From an uncultured Clostridia bacterium (GTDB lineage Bacteria > Bacillota > Clostridia > Oscillospirales > Ruminococcaceae), in the NCBI GenBank assembly GCA_947175045.1, contig CAMWLH010000052.1:1-10018 (forward strand): a stretch of DNA of 10,018 nucleotides. The letters are read 5' to 3'. Shown piece after piece: positions 1-6,664 of this stretch (the stretch's first letter is position 1; the number at the start of each line of letters is the position of its first letter). Below the pieces are notes generated by a model. It was not told the origin of the DNA and did not search any database. It saw nothing but the letters and a program-made list of their open reading frames with translations. The translations under genes were made by a program, and so were the position numbers.

Positions 1-32
1 GTGAAAATTTCGGAGAATTTTGCAAAAACTAC

Positions 33-61
33 TTGACAAGTGTTCTTCATTACGTTATAAT
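33..61 (+). promoter_or_regulatory. Sigma-A promoter of the rpmH cluster
   Basis: A perfect -35 hexamer TTGACA (33-38) and a perfect -10 hexamer TATAAT (56-61) are separated by exactly 17 bases, the ideal housekeeping-sigma spacing. Transcription would start near 68, giving a 5' leader of about 74 bases before rpmH. The leader has an imperfect hairpin with arms 78-83 and 107-112 (ATGCGC/GCGCAT). A strong promoter fits the high demand for a ribosomal protein and the RNase P subunit. Confidence 0.9.
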
Positions 62-141
62 TATAGAGTTGATAGCTATGCGCGGAACGCGGTTTTATGC
101 CGTTTGGCGCATTGATAAACATTGAAAAAGGGGGTTATCGG

Positions 142-276
142 ATGAAAAGAACATACCAGCCCAAGAAGCTGCAGAGAAAGCATGAGCACGGCTTTATGAA
201 GAGAATGGCTACCAAGAACGGCCGCAAGGTTCTCGCTCGCCGCCGCGCTAAGGGCAGAAAAAAGCTGTCCTACTGA
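142..276 (+). CDS. rpmH: 50S ribosomal protein L34
   Basis: This encodes a 44-residue protein beginning [20 protein letters not shown] and ending [12 protein letters not shown], which is the full, near-invariant sequence of bacterial L34. It is a highly basic peptide buried in 23S rRNA of the large subunit. The ATG is preceded by a purine-rich Shine-Dalgarno run (AAAAAGGGGG, about 126-135) at good spacing. It is the first gene of the cluster and lies 12 bases upstream of rnpA, the usual bacterial order. Length and both termini match the family, so the call is secure. Confidence 0.98.
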   Translation: MKRTYQPKKLQRKHEHGFMKRMATKNGRKVLARRRAKGRKKLSY

Positions 277-288
277 TACCGATTACGA

Positions 289-642
289 ATGTCTGATTTC
301 AAAAAAAGATATACGGTAATCAAAAGCAACCGCGATTTCAGTTTTCTCTTTAAAAAGGGAGAATCAACAGTTACCTACGCATTTGTGTGTTATATGCGCC
401 CTCGTCGGGGCGGCAAGAACCGACTGGGGATAGTAACCGGCAAAAAGGTAGGCAACGCGGTCAAGCGGAATCGGGCAAGGCGGATCATACGGGAAGCTTT
501 CCGCCTTCTTGACCCGGTTATGAAAGAAAAAACACAAAAGCGTTATGATTTCGTTTTTGTCGCAAGGAGTAAAACGCCCTCCCTTAAAACGGGGCAGATC
601 ATCTCTCTTATGCGCAAGAATATTCTGTCGAAGCTGTCATGA
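289..642 (+). CDS. rnpA: Ribonuclease P protein component
   Basis: This 117-residue basic protein is the protein subunit of RNase P, which helps the catalytic RNA bind and cleave the 5' leader of precursor tRNAs. The hallmark RNR box lies at residues 60-62 inside GKKVGNAVKRNRARRIIREAFR (split here as family signature 51-72), with the usual N-terminal FxxxFKKG segment (about 17-24) before it. Length is normal (110-120 residues). It starts 12 bases after rpmH stops and is in the same frame. No good Shine-Dalgarno site precedes the ATG, so translation probably depends on coupling or re-initiation from rpmH. Its stop overlaps the start of yidD in an ATGA. Nothing is missing from the protein. Confidence 0.96.
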   Translation: MSDFKKRYTVIKSNRDFSFLFKKGESTVTYAFVCYMRPRRGGKNRLGIVTGKKVGNAVKRNRARRIIREAFRLLDPVMKEKTQKRYDFVFVARSKTPSLKTGQIISLMRKNILSKLS

Positions 643-935
643 AGTATATTTTTATCGCGATCATCAAGCTGTACAGACTCACGCTGTCAAAGATTTTACC
701 GCCGTGCTGCCGCTTCTATCCAAGCTGTTCCGAATACGGGCTGTCCGCTATTCGGCGATTTGGTGCGGTAAAGGGCGGTTATTTGGCTTTATGGAGAATA
801 ATCCGCTGCAACCCTTTCGGGCGCGGCGGTTACGATCCCGTGCCGGAGAAGTTTATGCTCCGTCCCGATAAATACCCTCCGCCCTTTCCCGAGGGCTGGG
901 ACGAGTCGGACGGATTGGACGGGTTGAACGGATAA
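639..935 (+). CDS. yidD: Membrane protein insertion efficiency factor YidD
   Basis: This 98-residue protein belongs to the YidD family, small membrane-associated proteins that assist YidC/Sec-dependent insertion of membrane proteins; the mechanism is not settled. It shows the family signature: an amphipathic N-terminus (KYIFIAIIKLYRLTLSKI), then PPCCRFYPSCSEYG with conserved cysteines at 23, 24 and 30, and RCNPF plus GGYDPVP near residue 70. The tail after PVP (rich in P, D and G) makes it somewhat longer than the usual 70-85 residues. The start codon overlaps the rnpA stop (ATGA), which indicates translational coupling. The position between rnpA and yidC is the classical one. Confidence 0.95.
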   Translation: MKYIFIAIIKLYRLTLSKILPPCCRFYPSCSEYGLSAIRRFGAVKGGYLALWRIIRCNPFGRGGYDPVPEKFMLRPDKYPPPFPEGWDESDGLDGLNG

Positions 936-1018
936 TCTCACTGAACACAAGCTGCGGCTCCCGCCGTGTTTATATATAATAATAGCAGACCGGCAAATAA
1001 TGTGTCGGCTGAAAGGAC

Positions 1019-2566
1019 GTGGACAAAATACAATTCCTATATAGCATAATAGGTACGCCCCTCGGGTATATATTATACTTTATCTACCAGTTTATCTGCA
1101 GCAATGTTGGTATCGCCATACTGCTGTTCACTTTGATCATCAAGCTCGCCATGCTGCCGTTATCCATAAAGCAGCAGAAGAACACGGCGAAATCCGCGAT
1201 ATTTGCTCCCAAGGTAAAGGAGATACAGACAAAATACCGCAACAACCAGCAAAAGCAGCAGGAGGAGCTTGCAAAGCTCCAGCAGCAGGGCTATAATCCT
1301 ATGGGCGGCTGCGGCTCTATGCTGCTGACGTTTTTGCTGCTGTTCGGCGTATTGGACGTTGTATACAAGCCCATGACCCATATCGAGCACGTTTCTTCCA
1401 CAAAGATCGAGGAGATCATTGAGGAATCCTACTCGGTGGAGCTCACCTCTATCTTTGTAAACGAGGTAAGCCGCGACGCGACGGAGCTCGCCGATATGAA
1501 AGAGGAAGCGGTAGAGAAGCATAACGACATCATAAAGGACGCCAAGCTCGTTATAGACTACTACAACGCCAACTGTCTTGAAGAGGGCGAGGCTCCGAAG
1601 GATATTGCCCTGTTTGACGATATGACCGTACAGGCTAAAGAAGTCGTAAATGACGTTGTTGAGCATTCCATGCTGGCAGCGTATGCGCTTGACGAAAAAA
1701 GCCTGCTCTTTACAAACACCGATCTTTATGCCATCACCGACGCGGAAAACGAGGAGATGACGGCTATCGAGGACGAAGCCGCGCGTGACGAGTATAAGGC
1801 GCAGCACTCCTTCAGCGACGCTACCCGCGAGCTGATGAACACCACCACCAGGCATATGGGCAGTCACAGAGTCGTTAAGAATAAGGACGAGGACGCAAAA
1901 GTGGAGTTCCAGCCAAATGCGGCGCTCCAGAGAGAGCTGTACGCGCTGGAAGCATTCGGAACGGGCGACAACAGGAACGCCTATTCTCCCGCGGTCATTG
2001 GTCCCGAGCTGAAAGAGACTATCGTAGAGCTTTACGATAACCTCAACTTTATCGGCATACCTCTTGGGCAGGTTCCGTGGGAGCATCTGGGATTCCCGCT
2101 GATACTTATACCGATAATATCGTTCCTTATGGCGCTGCTCCAGACCTATATCTCCAACAGAATGATGTCTAAGAACAATCCCGACGCGGCCGCGGGCATG
2201 GGCGCTATGAAAGTAACGCTTTACATCATGCCGCTGTTCTCGCTGTTCCTGGCGTTTACTATCCCCGCGGGCGCGGGCTTCTACTGGACTATAAGCTATT
2301 TCTACGGGATAATCCAGACGATCGTACTTAACAAGCTGTACAGCCCCGCAAAGCTCAGGGCGCAGGCGGAAGCGGAGTACGCGGCGCGCATGAAGCAGGT
2401 GGAGATCGAAGCTAAGAAAGTGCGTGACGCCGATAATGACGACGGTATCCACGAGTATAACGGGGAGCAGCTTTCACAGAAGGAAATAAACCGCCGTAAG
2501 CTGGCAGAAGCGCGCAGACAGGACGCTATCAAATACGGCGAGGAATATACAGACGATGACGATTGA
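1019..2566 (+). CDS. yidC: YidC/Oxa1-family membrane protein insertase with large inserted domain
   Basis: YidC inserts proteins into the cytoplasmic membrane, alone or with SecYEG. Core parts are visible: TM1 (about 15-45) with the groove-type basic residue K42 before MLPLSIKQQK, a coiled cytoplasmic hairpin (51-95), TM2 with GCGSMLLTFLLLFGVLDVVY (97-116) and YKPMTHI, TM3 (about 357-380), then TM4-5 from MPLFSLFLAFTIPAG (404 onward) to about 440. A charged cytoplasmic tail follows. The protein has 515 residues, against roughly 250-300 for simple Gram-positive YidC. The excess is mainly an acidic insert at about 123-345 in the extracytoplasmic TM2-TM3 loop. There is no lipobox signal. The start is unusual: an in-frame stop at 1010-1012 limits it to GTG 1019, whose Shine-Dalgarno AAAGGA (1012-1017) is only one base away. 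AUA at 1028 would have 10-base spacing. The family call is secure; the exact start is not. Confidence 0.93.
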   Translation: MDKIQFLYSIIGTPLGYILYFIYQFICSNVGIAILLFTLIIKLAMLPLSIKQQKNTAKSAIFAPKVKEIQTKYRNNQQKQQEELAKLQQQGYNPMGGCGSMLLTFLLLFGVLDVVYKPMTHIEHVSSTKIEEIIEESYSVELTSIFVNEVSRDATELADMKEEAVEKHNDIIKDAKLVIDYYNANCLEEGEAPKDIALFDDMTVQAKEVVNDVVEHSMLAAYALDEKSLLFTNTDLYAITDAENEEMTAIEDEAARDEYKAQHSFSDATRELMNTTTRHMGSHRVVKNKDEDAKVEFQPNAALQRELYALEAFGTGDNRNAYSPAVIGPELKETIVELYDNLNFIGIPLGQVPWEHLGFPLILIPIISFLMALLQTYISNRMMSKNNPDAAAGMGAMKVTLYIMPLFSLFLAFTIPAGAGFYWTISYFYGIIQTIVLNKLYSPAKLRAQAEAEYAARMKQVEIEAKKVRDADNDDGIHEYNGEQLSQKEINRRKLAEARRQDAIKYGEEYTDDDD

Positions 2567-2591
2567 TTTTTGATCGGAGGGGGATCATATT

Positions 2592-3560
2592 ATGGAAAAA
2601 GAATTCAAGGCAAAAACCGTTGAGGAAGCAAAAGCCTATGCGGAGCTGGAATTTGGCGTCTGCGTGGACGAGATCGATTTTGAAATTCTTGAGCAGCCCA
2701 TGAAATCCCTGTTCGGGCTTAAGGGCGAGGCTCGGGTAAAGGCTATCTACACTCCCGCGGCAGCCGCTCCCGCCGAGGAGCCGCATGAAGCTCCCGCTCC
2801 CGCAGCCTCCGCTGAAGAAAGCGCGGATATCGCGGACGAGGATAGTTATGACGAGGAAGAGGGCGCTCTCCCCGAGGACTTTGATGTAAACAGCAGCGCT
2901 AAGGTTAAGGCGGCTATCGAGTATCTGACCGACGTGCTCCACGCGCTTAAGCTGGAGAATTTCGCCATCACTCCCATAATGAGAAACGGAAACGTCGTGC
3001 TGGACATTTCGGGCGAGAAGCTGGGCGTTGTCATCGGAAAGCGCGGCGAGACTCTGGATAGCCTGCAATATTTGACTATCCTTGCGAGCAACCGCACCGA
3101 GGAATCCTACTGCCGTATCTCCATTGACTGTAACGGCTACCGCGACAAACGCCGCGAGACCCTGGAGACACTCGCAAAGAGGACTTCACAGAAGGTCATC
3201 AAGCAGGGCAGAAAGATCGCATTAGAGCCGATGAACCCCTACGAGCGCCGCATTATTCACAGCTGTGTCGCGGAGATAGAGGGCGTTTCCAGCCACTCCA
3301 CCGGCACCGAGCCTTACAGAAAGGTAGTCATATACGCGGACAAGCCCAAGTACGACAACCGCCGCCGCAGCAACAGCGGCCGCAGGCAGGGCGGAGGAGT
3401 AAAGAACTATAAGCAGTCGGGCGGATTCTCTACCAGCTTTGAGAGAGAATATAAGCGCCGCAGCTACGAGCCGGACGAAAACGCCGACGCGGGCGCGTTC
3501 TCCAAGGAGACCGTCGACACCGAAAAGAACGCTACGCTTTACGGTAAGATCGAGCTTTAA
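2592..3560 (+). CDS. khpB: KH/R3H RNA-binding protein KhpB (Jag)
   Basis: This 322-residue RNA-binding protein is the Jag/KhpB type, which in other Firmicutes pairs with KhpA and influences cell elongation and division through RNA binding. Domains in order: Jag_N (about 1-52, EFKAKTVEEAKAYAELEFGV with LFGLKGEARV); an Ala/Pro/Glu-rich acidic linker (about 53-95); a KH domain with the GKRG loop at 149-152; and an R3H domain with R219-x3-H223 in NPYERRIIH. A basic Arg/Gly/Ser-rich tail (about 255-300) follows and ends LYGKIEL. Such tails vary and may add RNA affinity. A strong Shine-Dalgarno GGAGGGGG (2576-2583) precedes the ATG. It lies 25 bases after yidC, the usual partnership, and is the last gene before a terminator. 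Confidence 0.93.
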   Translation: MEKEFKAKTVEEAKAYAELEFGVCVDEIDFEILEQPMKSLFGLKGEARVKAIYTPAAAAPAEEPHEAPAPAASAEESADIADEDSYDEEEGALPEDFDVNSSAKVKAAIEYLTDVLHALKLENFAITPIMRNGNVVLDISGEKLGVVIGKRGETLDSLQYLTILASNRTEESYCRISIDCNGYRDKRRETLETLAKRTSQKVIKQGRKIALEPMNPYERRIIHSCVAEIEGVSSHSTGTEPYRKVVIYADKPKYDNRRRSNSGRRQGGGVKNYKQSGGFSTSFEREYKRRSYEPDENADAGAFSKETVDTEKNATLYGKIEL

Positions 3561-3567
3561 AAAATCG

Positions 3568-3589
3568 CTCCCCGAGGGTTCTCGGGGAG
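3568..3589. terminator. Terminator hairpin after khpB, usable from both strands
   Basis: A perfect 9-bp stem CTCCCCGAG (3568-3576) / CTCGGGGAG (3581-3589) has a GGTT loop, 7 bases after the khpB stop. On the + strand only three Ts follow. On the - strand the stem is followed within 3 bases by six Ts, because of the A-run at 3559-3564. It therefore probably ends the rpmH cluster and also catches read-through from the convergent MFS operon. Confidence 0.8.
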
Positions 3590-3697
3590 TTTGGTCTGTA
3601 TAAAAAGGATATCCACAAAAAGACCCCGCATTGGAATTTTGAAATTCTTTTAAATCATTTGCTCCCCGTCAACATTGCTAAAATAAAAACGCAAGCT

Positions 3698-3720
3698 CCC
3701 CCGACACACCGTGTCGGGGG
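3698..3720 (-). terminator. Terminator of the MFS operon
   Basis: A perfect 10-bp GC-rich stem CCCCCGACAC (3698-3707) / GTGTCGGGGG (3711-3720) with a 3-base loop lies 8 bases beyond the MFS stop codon on the - strand. Downstream on that strand the sequence reads AGCTTGCGTTTTTATTTT, so the T-rich stretch begins about 8 bases after the stem. This is a strong hairpin with a slightly displaced U-tract. Confidence 0.75.
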
Positions 3721-3727
3721 ATAACAT

Positions 3728-5011
3728 TTATTCCTTTTCAAGCTCCCATATATGCCTGTTGCCGCGGAAGATAAGGCACACCGCCGCTCCCGCTGCACCC
3801 AGCACAAACGAGAGCGCCGCGGCTCCCGCGCCCTTGCCGCCGCCAAACAGCAGCACCGGCAGGCTGTCCGCGGAAAGCCCGCTCATAAGCGGCTCGAACA
3901 CCTCGTCGACCAGAAATCCCCCCAGAAAAAATCCTATCGGAATCGTAAAAAACTGAAGAGTATTCCGCGCCGAATAAACCCTGCCCTGCATTTCCGCGGG
4001 TATCTTTGTGCGGAAAATAACGTCCATGCACCCGTTCATAAGCGGTATGGGAATCCACCCGAGCACCGCCCCTATACACCACACAACGGGAGTCCGCCCG
4101 AATGCCAGCAGGAAATTCTCCGTGCTCATCGAAAAAAGCAGCGTGTTGCATATTACTTTCACGCGGCTCTTGGGCGCGGGCATAAGCGTCACAATGATAC
4201 TCCCCGCCAGCGTGGCTATACCCACAAAGGTATTGACCCACCCAAGCGCACTCTCCCCGCCGTTTTCACGCGGAATAATAAGAGCGGGGAGCATTGCGTC
4301 ATACATCGACGCTATAAGATTTATCGCCGCCAGAAATAATATCAGCCACAATATCCCCGGGTTGGTTTTAAGGTATTTCAGCCCGCTCCCCGCCGCGGAC
4401 AACACCGATTCTTTCTTGTCGGTATTCCCCGCTATATCGGGTATCCTTATAAACAGAAGCAGCGAGAGGAATGCCGCCAGGAAAGTGACCATATCCACCG
4501 CGAACACGGCGAATATCCCGAAAAACGACATAACAGACGTTGCGAGCACGGGAGTAAGTATAGTCACCAAAGAATTTGAGAACGAGCGCATACCGCTTAT
4601 TTTCTGGTAATGCTTCGGCGGTGTGAGAAGCGTTGTAGCCACGTCCGAGGCGGGCTGCTGAATTGTGTTCATAAGCCCGTTGACGGCGTTCAGGATATAC
4701 AGGTGCCACACCTCGAGCCGTCCCGAAAGCATCAGCGCCATCACGATCACCGTGCAGACCGCCGCGAAGCTGTCGCACCACAGCATTGTTTTGCGCTTGT
4801 CCCACCTATCGCTGAGCGCTCCTGCGAAAATACTCATCAGCACATACGGCGCGTAAGAGCACACTGAAAGCAGCGCCGTGGTGAGCGCCGAGCCGCTCTC
4901 GCCGTACAGCCATATCACCAGCGCGAAATTTGTCATCGCGCTGCCCAGTGCCGAAAAGGACTGGGTGATCCATAAAATTAAAAAAAATTTGAGTTCCTTT
5001 AAAGTTTTCAT
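3728..5011 (-). CDS. Major facilitator superfamily transporter, efflux type
   Basis: This 427-residue membrane protein has the 12-segment length of an MFS drug exporter. Motif A sits after the second helix as GALSDRWDKRK (G64, D68, R69, R73, K74), typical of proton-driven antiporters. The N-terminus (LILWITQSFSALGSAMTNFALVIWLY) and the pattern of the first half resemble the MFS group that includes macrolide-efflux (Mef-like) and siderophore exporters. The substrate cannot be read from sequence. A Shine-Dalgarno AAAGGGG (5028-5022) lies 10 bases before ATG, but is locked in a predicted hairpin (see the leader region). It is the last gene of the - strand operon, 146 bases after rsmA, and is followed by a strong terminator. 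The attenuator-like leader suggests induction by a translation-targeting compound, which is inference. Confidence 0.88.
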   Translation of the reverse strand: MKTLKELKFFLILWITQSFSALGSAMTNFALVIWLYGESGSALTTALLSVCSYAPYVLMSIFAGALSDRWDKRKTMLWCDSFAAVCTVIVMALMLSGRLEVWHLYILNAVNGLMNTIQQPASDVATTLLTPPKHYQKISGMRSFSNSLVTILTPVLATSVMSFFGIFAVFAVDMVTFLAAFLSLLLFIRIPDIAGNTDKKESVLSAAGSGLKYLKTNPGILWLILFLAAINLIASMYDAMLPALIIPRENGGESALGWVNTFVGIATLAGSIIVTLMPAPKSRVKVICNTLLFSMSTENFLLAFGRTPVVWCIGAVLGWIPIPLMNGCMDVIFRTKIPAEMQGRVYSARNTLQFFTIPIGFFLGGFLVDEVFEPLMSGLSADSLPVLLFGGGKGAGAAALSFVLGAAGAAVCLIFRGNRHIWELEKE

Positions 5012-5098
5012 AAAGACTTTGCCCCTTTTTGAATTATTGTAGTCAAAAAAGCAAAGTCCGACGGACGAAATTATTTACTCCATGCGGTTCGTCCGGTT
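5012..5098 (-). promoter_or_regulatory. Attenuator-like RNA structure controlling the MFS gene
   Basis: On the - strand the leader region holds three nested pairings. Pairing 1:2 joins 5108-5115 (end of the leader ORF) to 5078-5085 (CTCCATGC/GCATGGAG, 8 bp, extendable by GGU/ACC). Pairing 2:3 joins 5088-5095 to 5062-5069 (CGGACGAA/TTCGTCCG, 8 bp) and competes topologically with 1:2. Pairing 3:4 joins 5051-5058 to 5015-5022 (GACTTTGC/GCAAAGTC, 8 bp) with an inner 7-bp helix 5043-5049/5026-5032. This last hairpin contains the MFS Shine-Dalgarno and ends 3 bases before ATG. 2:3 and 3:4 do not overlap in sequence, so how the switch works is not settled. A small GTCC/GGAC hairpin (5066-5063/5059-5056), followed by TTTGCTTTTTT, could also act as a weak transcription stop. 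Confidence 0.65.
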
Positions 5099-5143
5099 TC
5101 AGACCTTGCATGGAGCGTTTGCAGAGCAATTGTAAAATTCCAT
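5099..5143 (-). CDS. Predicted 14-residue leader peptide upstream of the MFS gene
   Basis: A short ORF reads MEFYNCSANAPCKV and stops with TGA. It begins 14 bases after the rsmA stop. Its ATG is preceded by GAGGTGAT (5154-5147), an 8-base perfect complement of the 16S rRNA 3' end at ideal distance, which is the strongest ribosome-binding site in the window and far better than chance for a gap. The codons for Pro-Cys-Lys overlap the first arm of the downstream inverted-repeat set. Placement and size match leader peptides of translational attenuators ahead of ribosome-targeting-drug resistance genes. I know of no described peptide with this sequence. The function is inferred from context only. 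Confidence 0.65.
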   Translation of the reverse strand: MEFYNCSANAPCKV

Positions 5144-5157
5144 TTTATCACCTCGTT

Positions 5158-6003
5158 TCATATTTTGCCTGTGATCCTCATAAATTCCCCAAGAGTAAGC
5201 TCCTCCGCCCTTGCCGTGGTCTTTATCCCGCATTCCGCAAGAAGCTCCGCTACCTCCGCCTTGCTCCTCCCGAGCTCCGCGGAAAGCGGATTTACAAGCT
5301 GTTTTCTTCTCTGCGCAAAAGCCGCGCGGACTATGCGGAAAAGCTGCCTTTCCTCATCGGGTGGGAGCGGAACGTCACGCTTTATGTCCAGCCGTATCAC
5401 GGCGCTGTCCACGTTCGGCGCGGGCATAAAGCTGCCGCGGTTCACCTTGAACAGCATTTTCGGCTCGCTGTAATAGCTTACCGCCAGAGATATCGCGCCG
5501 CATTCCCTTGTACCGGGCTTCGCGCATATCCTGTCCGCCGCCTCCTTCTGCACCATGACCGTCATCGCGGAGATTGGCAGGCGGCTCTCCAGCACTCTCA
5601 TAATAACGGGCGACGTTATATAATAAGGAAGATTTGCGCAGACCACTACCTCGCTGTCTCCGAATTTTTCCCTTATTAGCTCCGACAGATCGGTTTCCAT
5701 AACGTCAGCGAAAACCACCTCGACGTTATCAAAGTCTGCCAGCGTTTCCTCCAGAATAGGCTCGAGCCGCCTGTCGATCTCCACCGCGACAACCTTGTCG
5801 CAACGCTCCGCCAGCTCGCGGGTGAGTACTCCCACCCCCGTGCCTATCTCCAGCGCGCACACGCCCTTTTTGCAGCCGCCCAGCTCCGCGATCCTCGGGC
5901 AGACCGCGGGATTGATAAGAAAATTCTGCCCGAGAGACTTCGAGAACGAGAACCCGCTCATCTCAAAAAGCCTTCTGATCTCCTTGATGTCCGTCAGCCG
6001 CAA
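5158..6003 (-). CDS. rsmA: 16S rRNA (adenine1518-N6/adenine1519-N6)-dimethyltransferase RsmA (KsgA)
   Basis: RsmA dimethylates two adjacent adenines in helix 45 of 16S rRNA during late small-subunit assembly, using S-adenosylmethionine. The 281-residue length fits. Visible motifs are FSKSLGQNFL (20-29), the SAM-binding loop LEIGTGVGVLT (51-61), the acidic VEID (74-77), DVMETD (100-105), and the catalytic NLPYYITSP (124-132). The latter is RsmA-type rather than the NIPY/NFPY-NIST form of Erm methylases, so this is housekeeping, not macrolide resistance. The start is TTG, directly abutting the TGA stop of the deaminase with zero spacing and a GAGGG Shine-Dalgarno seven bases upstream. The encoded N-terminus TDIKEIRRLFEMSGFSFSKS aligns with the family pattern, which supports this start over the internal ATG at residue 15. 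Confidence 0.95.
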   Translation of the reverse strand: MRLTDIKEIRRLFEMSGFSFSKSLGQNFLINPAVCPRIAELGGCKKGVCALEIGTGVGVLTRELAERCDKVVAVEIDRRLEPILEETLADFDNVEVVFADVMETDLSELIREKFGDSEVVVCANLPYYITSPVIMRVLESRLPISAMTVMVQKEAADRICAKPGTRECGAISLAVSYYSEPKMLFKVNRGSFMPAPNVDSAVIRLDIKRDVPLPPDEERQLFRIVRAAFAQRRKQLVNPLSAELGRSKAEVAELLAECGIKTTARAEELTLGEFMRITGKI

Positions 6004-6492
6004 TCAGTATCCCTCGCTTCCGACAAGGCTCTCGTCGTTTTCTATCCAGTCGCTGACTGACAGCGTTTTGTATTCCGTTGGAGTTACCCGTATTATCACG
6101 CGCTCTATCCCCGCGTTGATTATCTGACGCTTGCACATCGAACACGGCTCCACCTCACCGTACAGCTCGCCCGTTTTCGCGTCGTGGCAGGCGAGATACA
6201 GCGTCGACCCTATCATATCGCACCGCGGCGCGCTGATGATACAGTTAGCCTCCGCGTGCACCGAGCGGCACAGCTCATAGCGCTGACCCTTGGGGATATT
6301 CAGCCGCTCCCTCAGGCAGCTTCCCAAATCCGAGCAGTTCACCCGCCCGCGCGGAGCGCCGTTATACCCTGTCGCTATTATCTCGTCGCGGCTGACTATT
6401 ATCGCCCCGAAGCAGCGCCGCAAACAGGTGCTGCGCTCCGCCACGGTTGAGGCAATATCAAGATAATAATTCGTCTTATCACGTCTCTGCAT
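6004..6492 (-). CDS. Deoxycytidylate (dCMP) deaminase, ComEB type
   Basis: This 162-residue zinc enzyme would convert dCMP to dUMP, feeding thymidylate synthesis. The catalytic zinc motifs are complete: HAEAN at 79-83 (zinc ligand H79, proton-shuttling E81) and PCSMC at 116-120 (zinc ligands C117 and C120). The substrate-side segment ATGYNGAPRG (40-49) is typical of dCMP deaminases rather than cytidine deaminases, and the extra Cys/His-containing segment (53-75) is as in the comEB/dCMP deaminase group. Length is normal. Shine-Dalgarno AAGGAG lies 5 bases before ATG. The gene abuts rsmA without a gap, so the two are translationally coupled. I leave the symbol blank because comEB and dcd-like names are used inconsistently. 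Confidence 0.92.
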   Translation of the reverse strand: MQRRDKTNYYLDIASTVAERSTCLRRCFGAIIVSRDEIIATGYNGAPRGRVNCSDLGSCLRERLNIPKGQRYELCRSVHAEANCIISAPRCDMIGSTLYLACHDAKTGELYGEVEPCSMCKRQIINAGIERVIIRVTPTEYKTLSVSDWIENDESLVGSEGY

Positions 6493-6510
6493 ATCGGCTC
6501 CTTAATCTGA

Positions 6511-6605
6511 AAGAATTTTCTGCGACCCGGTCGGGTAACGCTCCGCCTGTGCTCCGTGTCGCTCAACATCTCGCGGAAAATTCTCCTGCGTGGGCGGAAC
6601 GCTGC
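6511..6605. repeat. Intergenic inverted-repeat element, copy A
   Basis: This lies in the 172-base gap between the TPR gene and the deaminase. Arms AGAATTTTCTGCGA (6512-6525) and TCGCGGAAAATTCT (6571-6584) pair over 14 positions with one G-U type mismatch. A small CCCG/CGGG hairpin sits inside. The right flank CTCCTGCGTGGGCGGAACGC resembles the flank of copy B base for base at most positions. No gene is seen in the gap. A separate CAGCG(GCAA)CGCTG hairpin with a GNRA-type loop, read on the - strand, lies at 6637-6650. Confidence 0.6.
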
Positions 6606-6664
6606 ACTTTGCGGGCGCTGCTTTTTGGTGTGAGTTCAGCGTTGCCGCTGCACGCTCTCCGCAT

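Larger units (their letters stand above)
3561..3727. other. Convergent intergenic gap
   Basis: These 167 bases separate khpB (+) and the MFS gene (-). They hold the two hairpin terminators listed separately and an AT-rich spacer with no convincing ORF or RNA gene. The mnmE, mnmG and rsmG genes that often follow jag are not here. Confidence 0.7.

Noticed and set aside
1160-2452. Long open frame of 430 codons on the - strand opposite yidC
   Set aside because: It is fully antisense to yidC, has no Shine-Dalgarno site or recognisable domain, and is explained by the codon pattern of the real gene.
3608-3617. DnaA-box-like ATATCCACA, suggesting an origin near rpmH
   Set aside because: It is a single 8-of-9 match with no cluster of boxes and no AT-rich unwinding region, so it is not evidence for oriC.
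3711-4610. Several + strand frames opposite the MFS gene
   Set aside because: They are shadows of the MFS coding sequence with low-complexity Arg/Pro-rich translations and no start signals.
5158-6003. Reading the methyltransferase as an Erm-type macrolide-resistance gene because of the attenuator next to it
   Set aside because: Motif NLPYYITSP, the N-terminal pattern and the length are those of RsmA; the attenuator lies downstream of it and controls the MFS gene.
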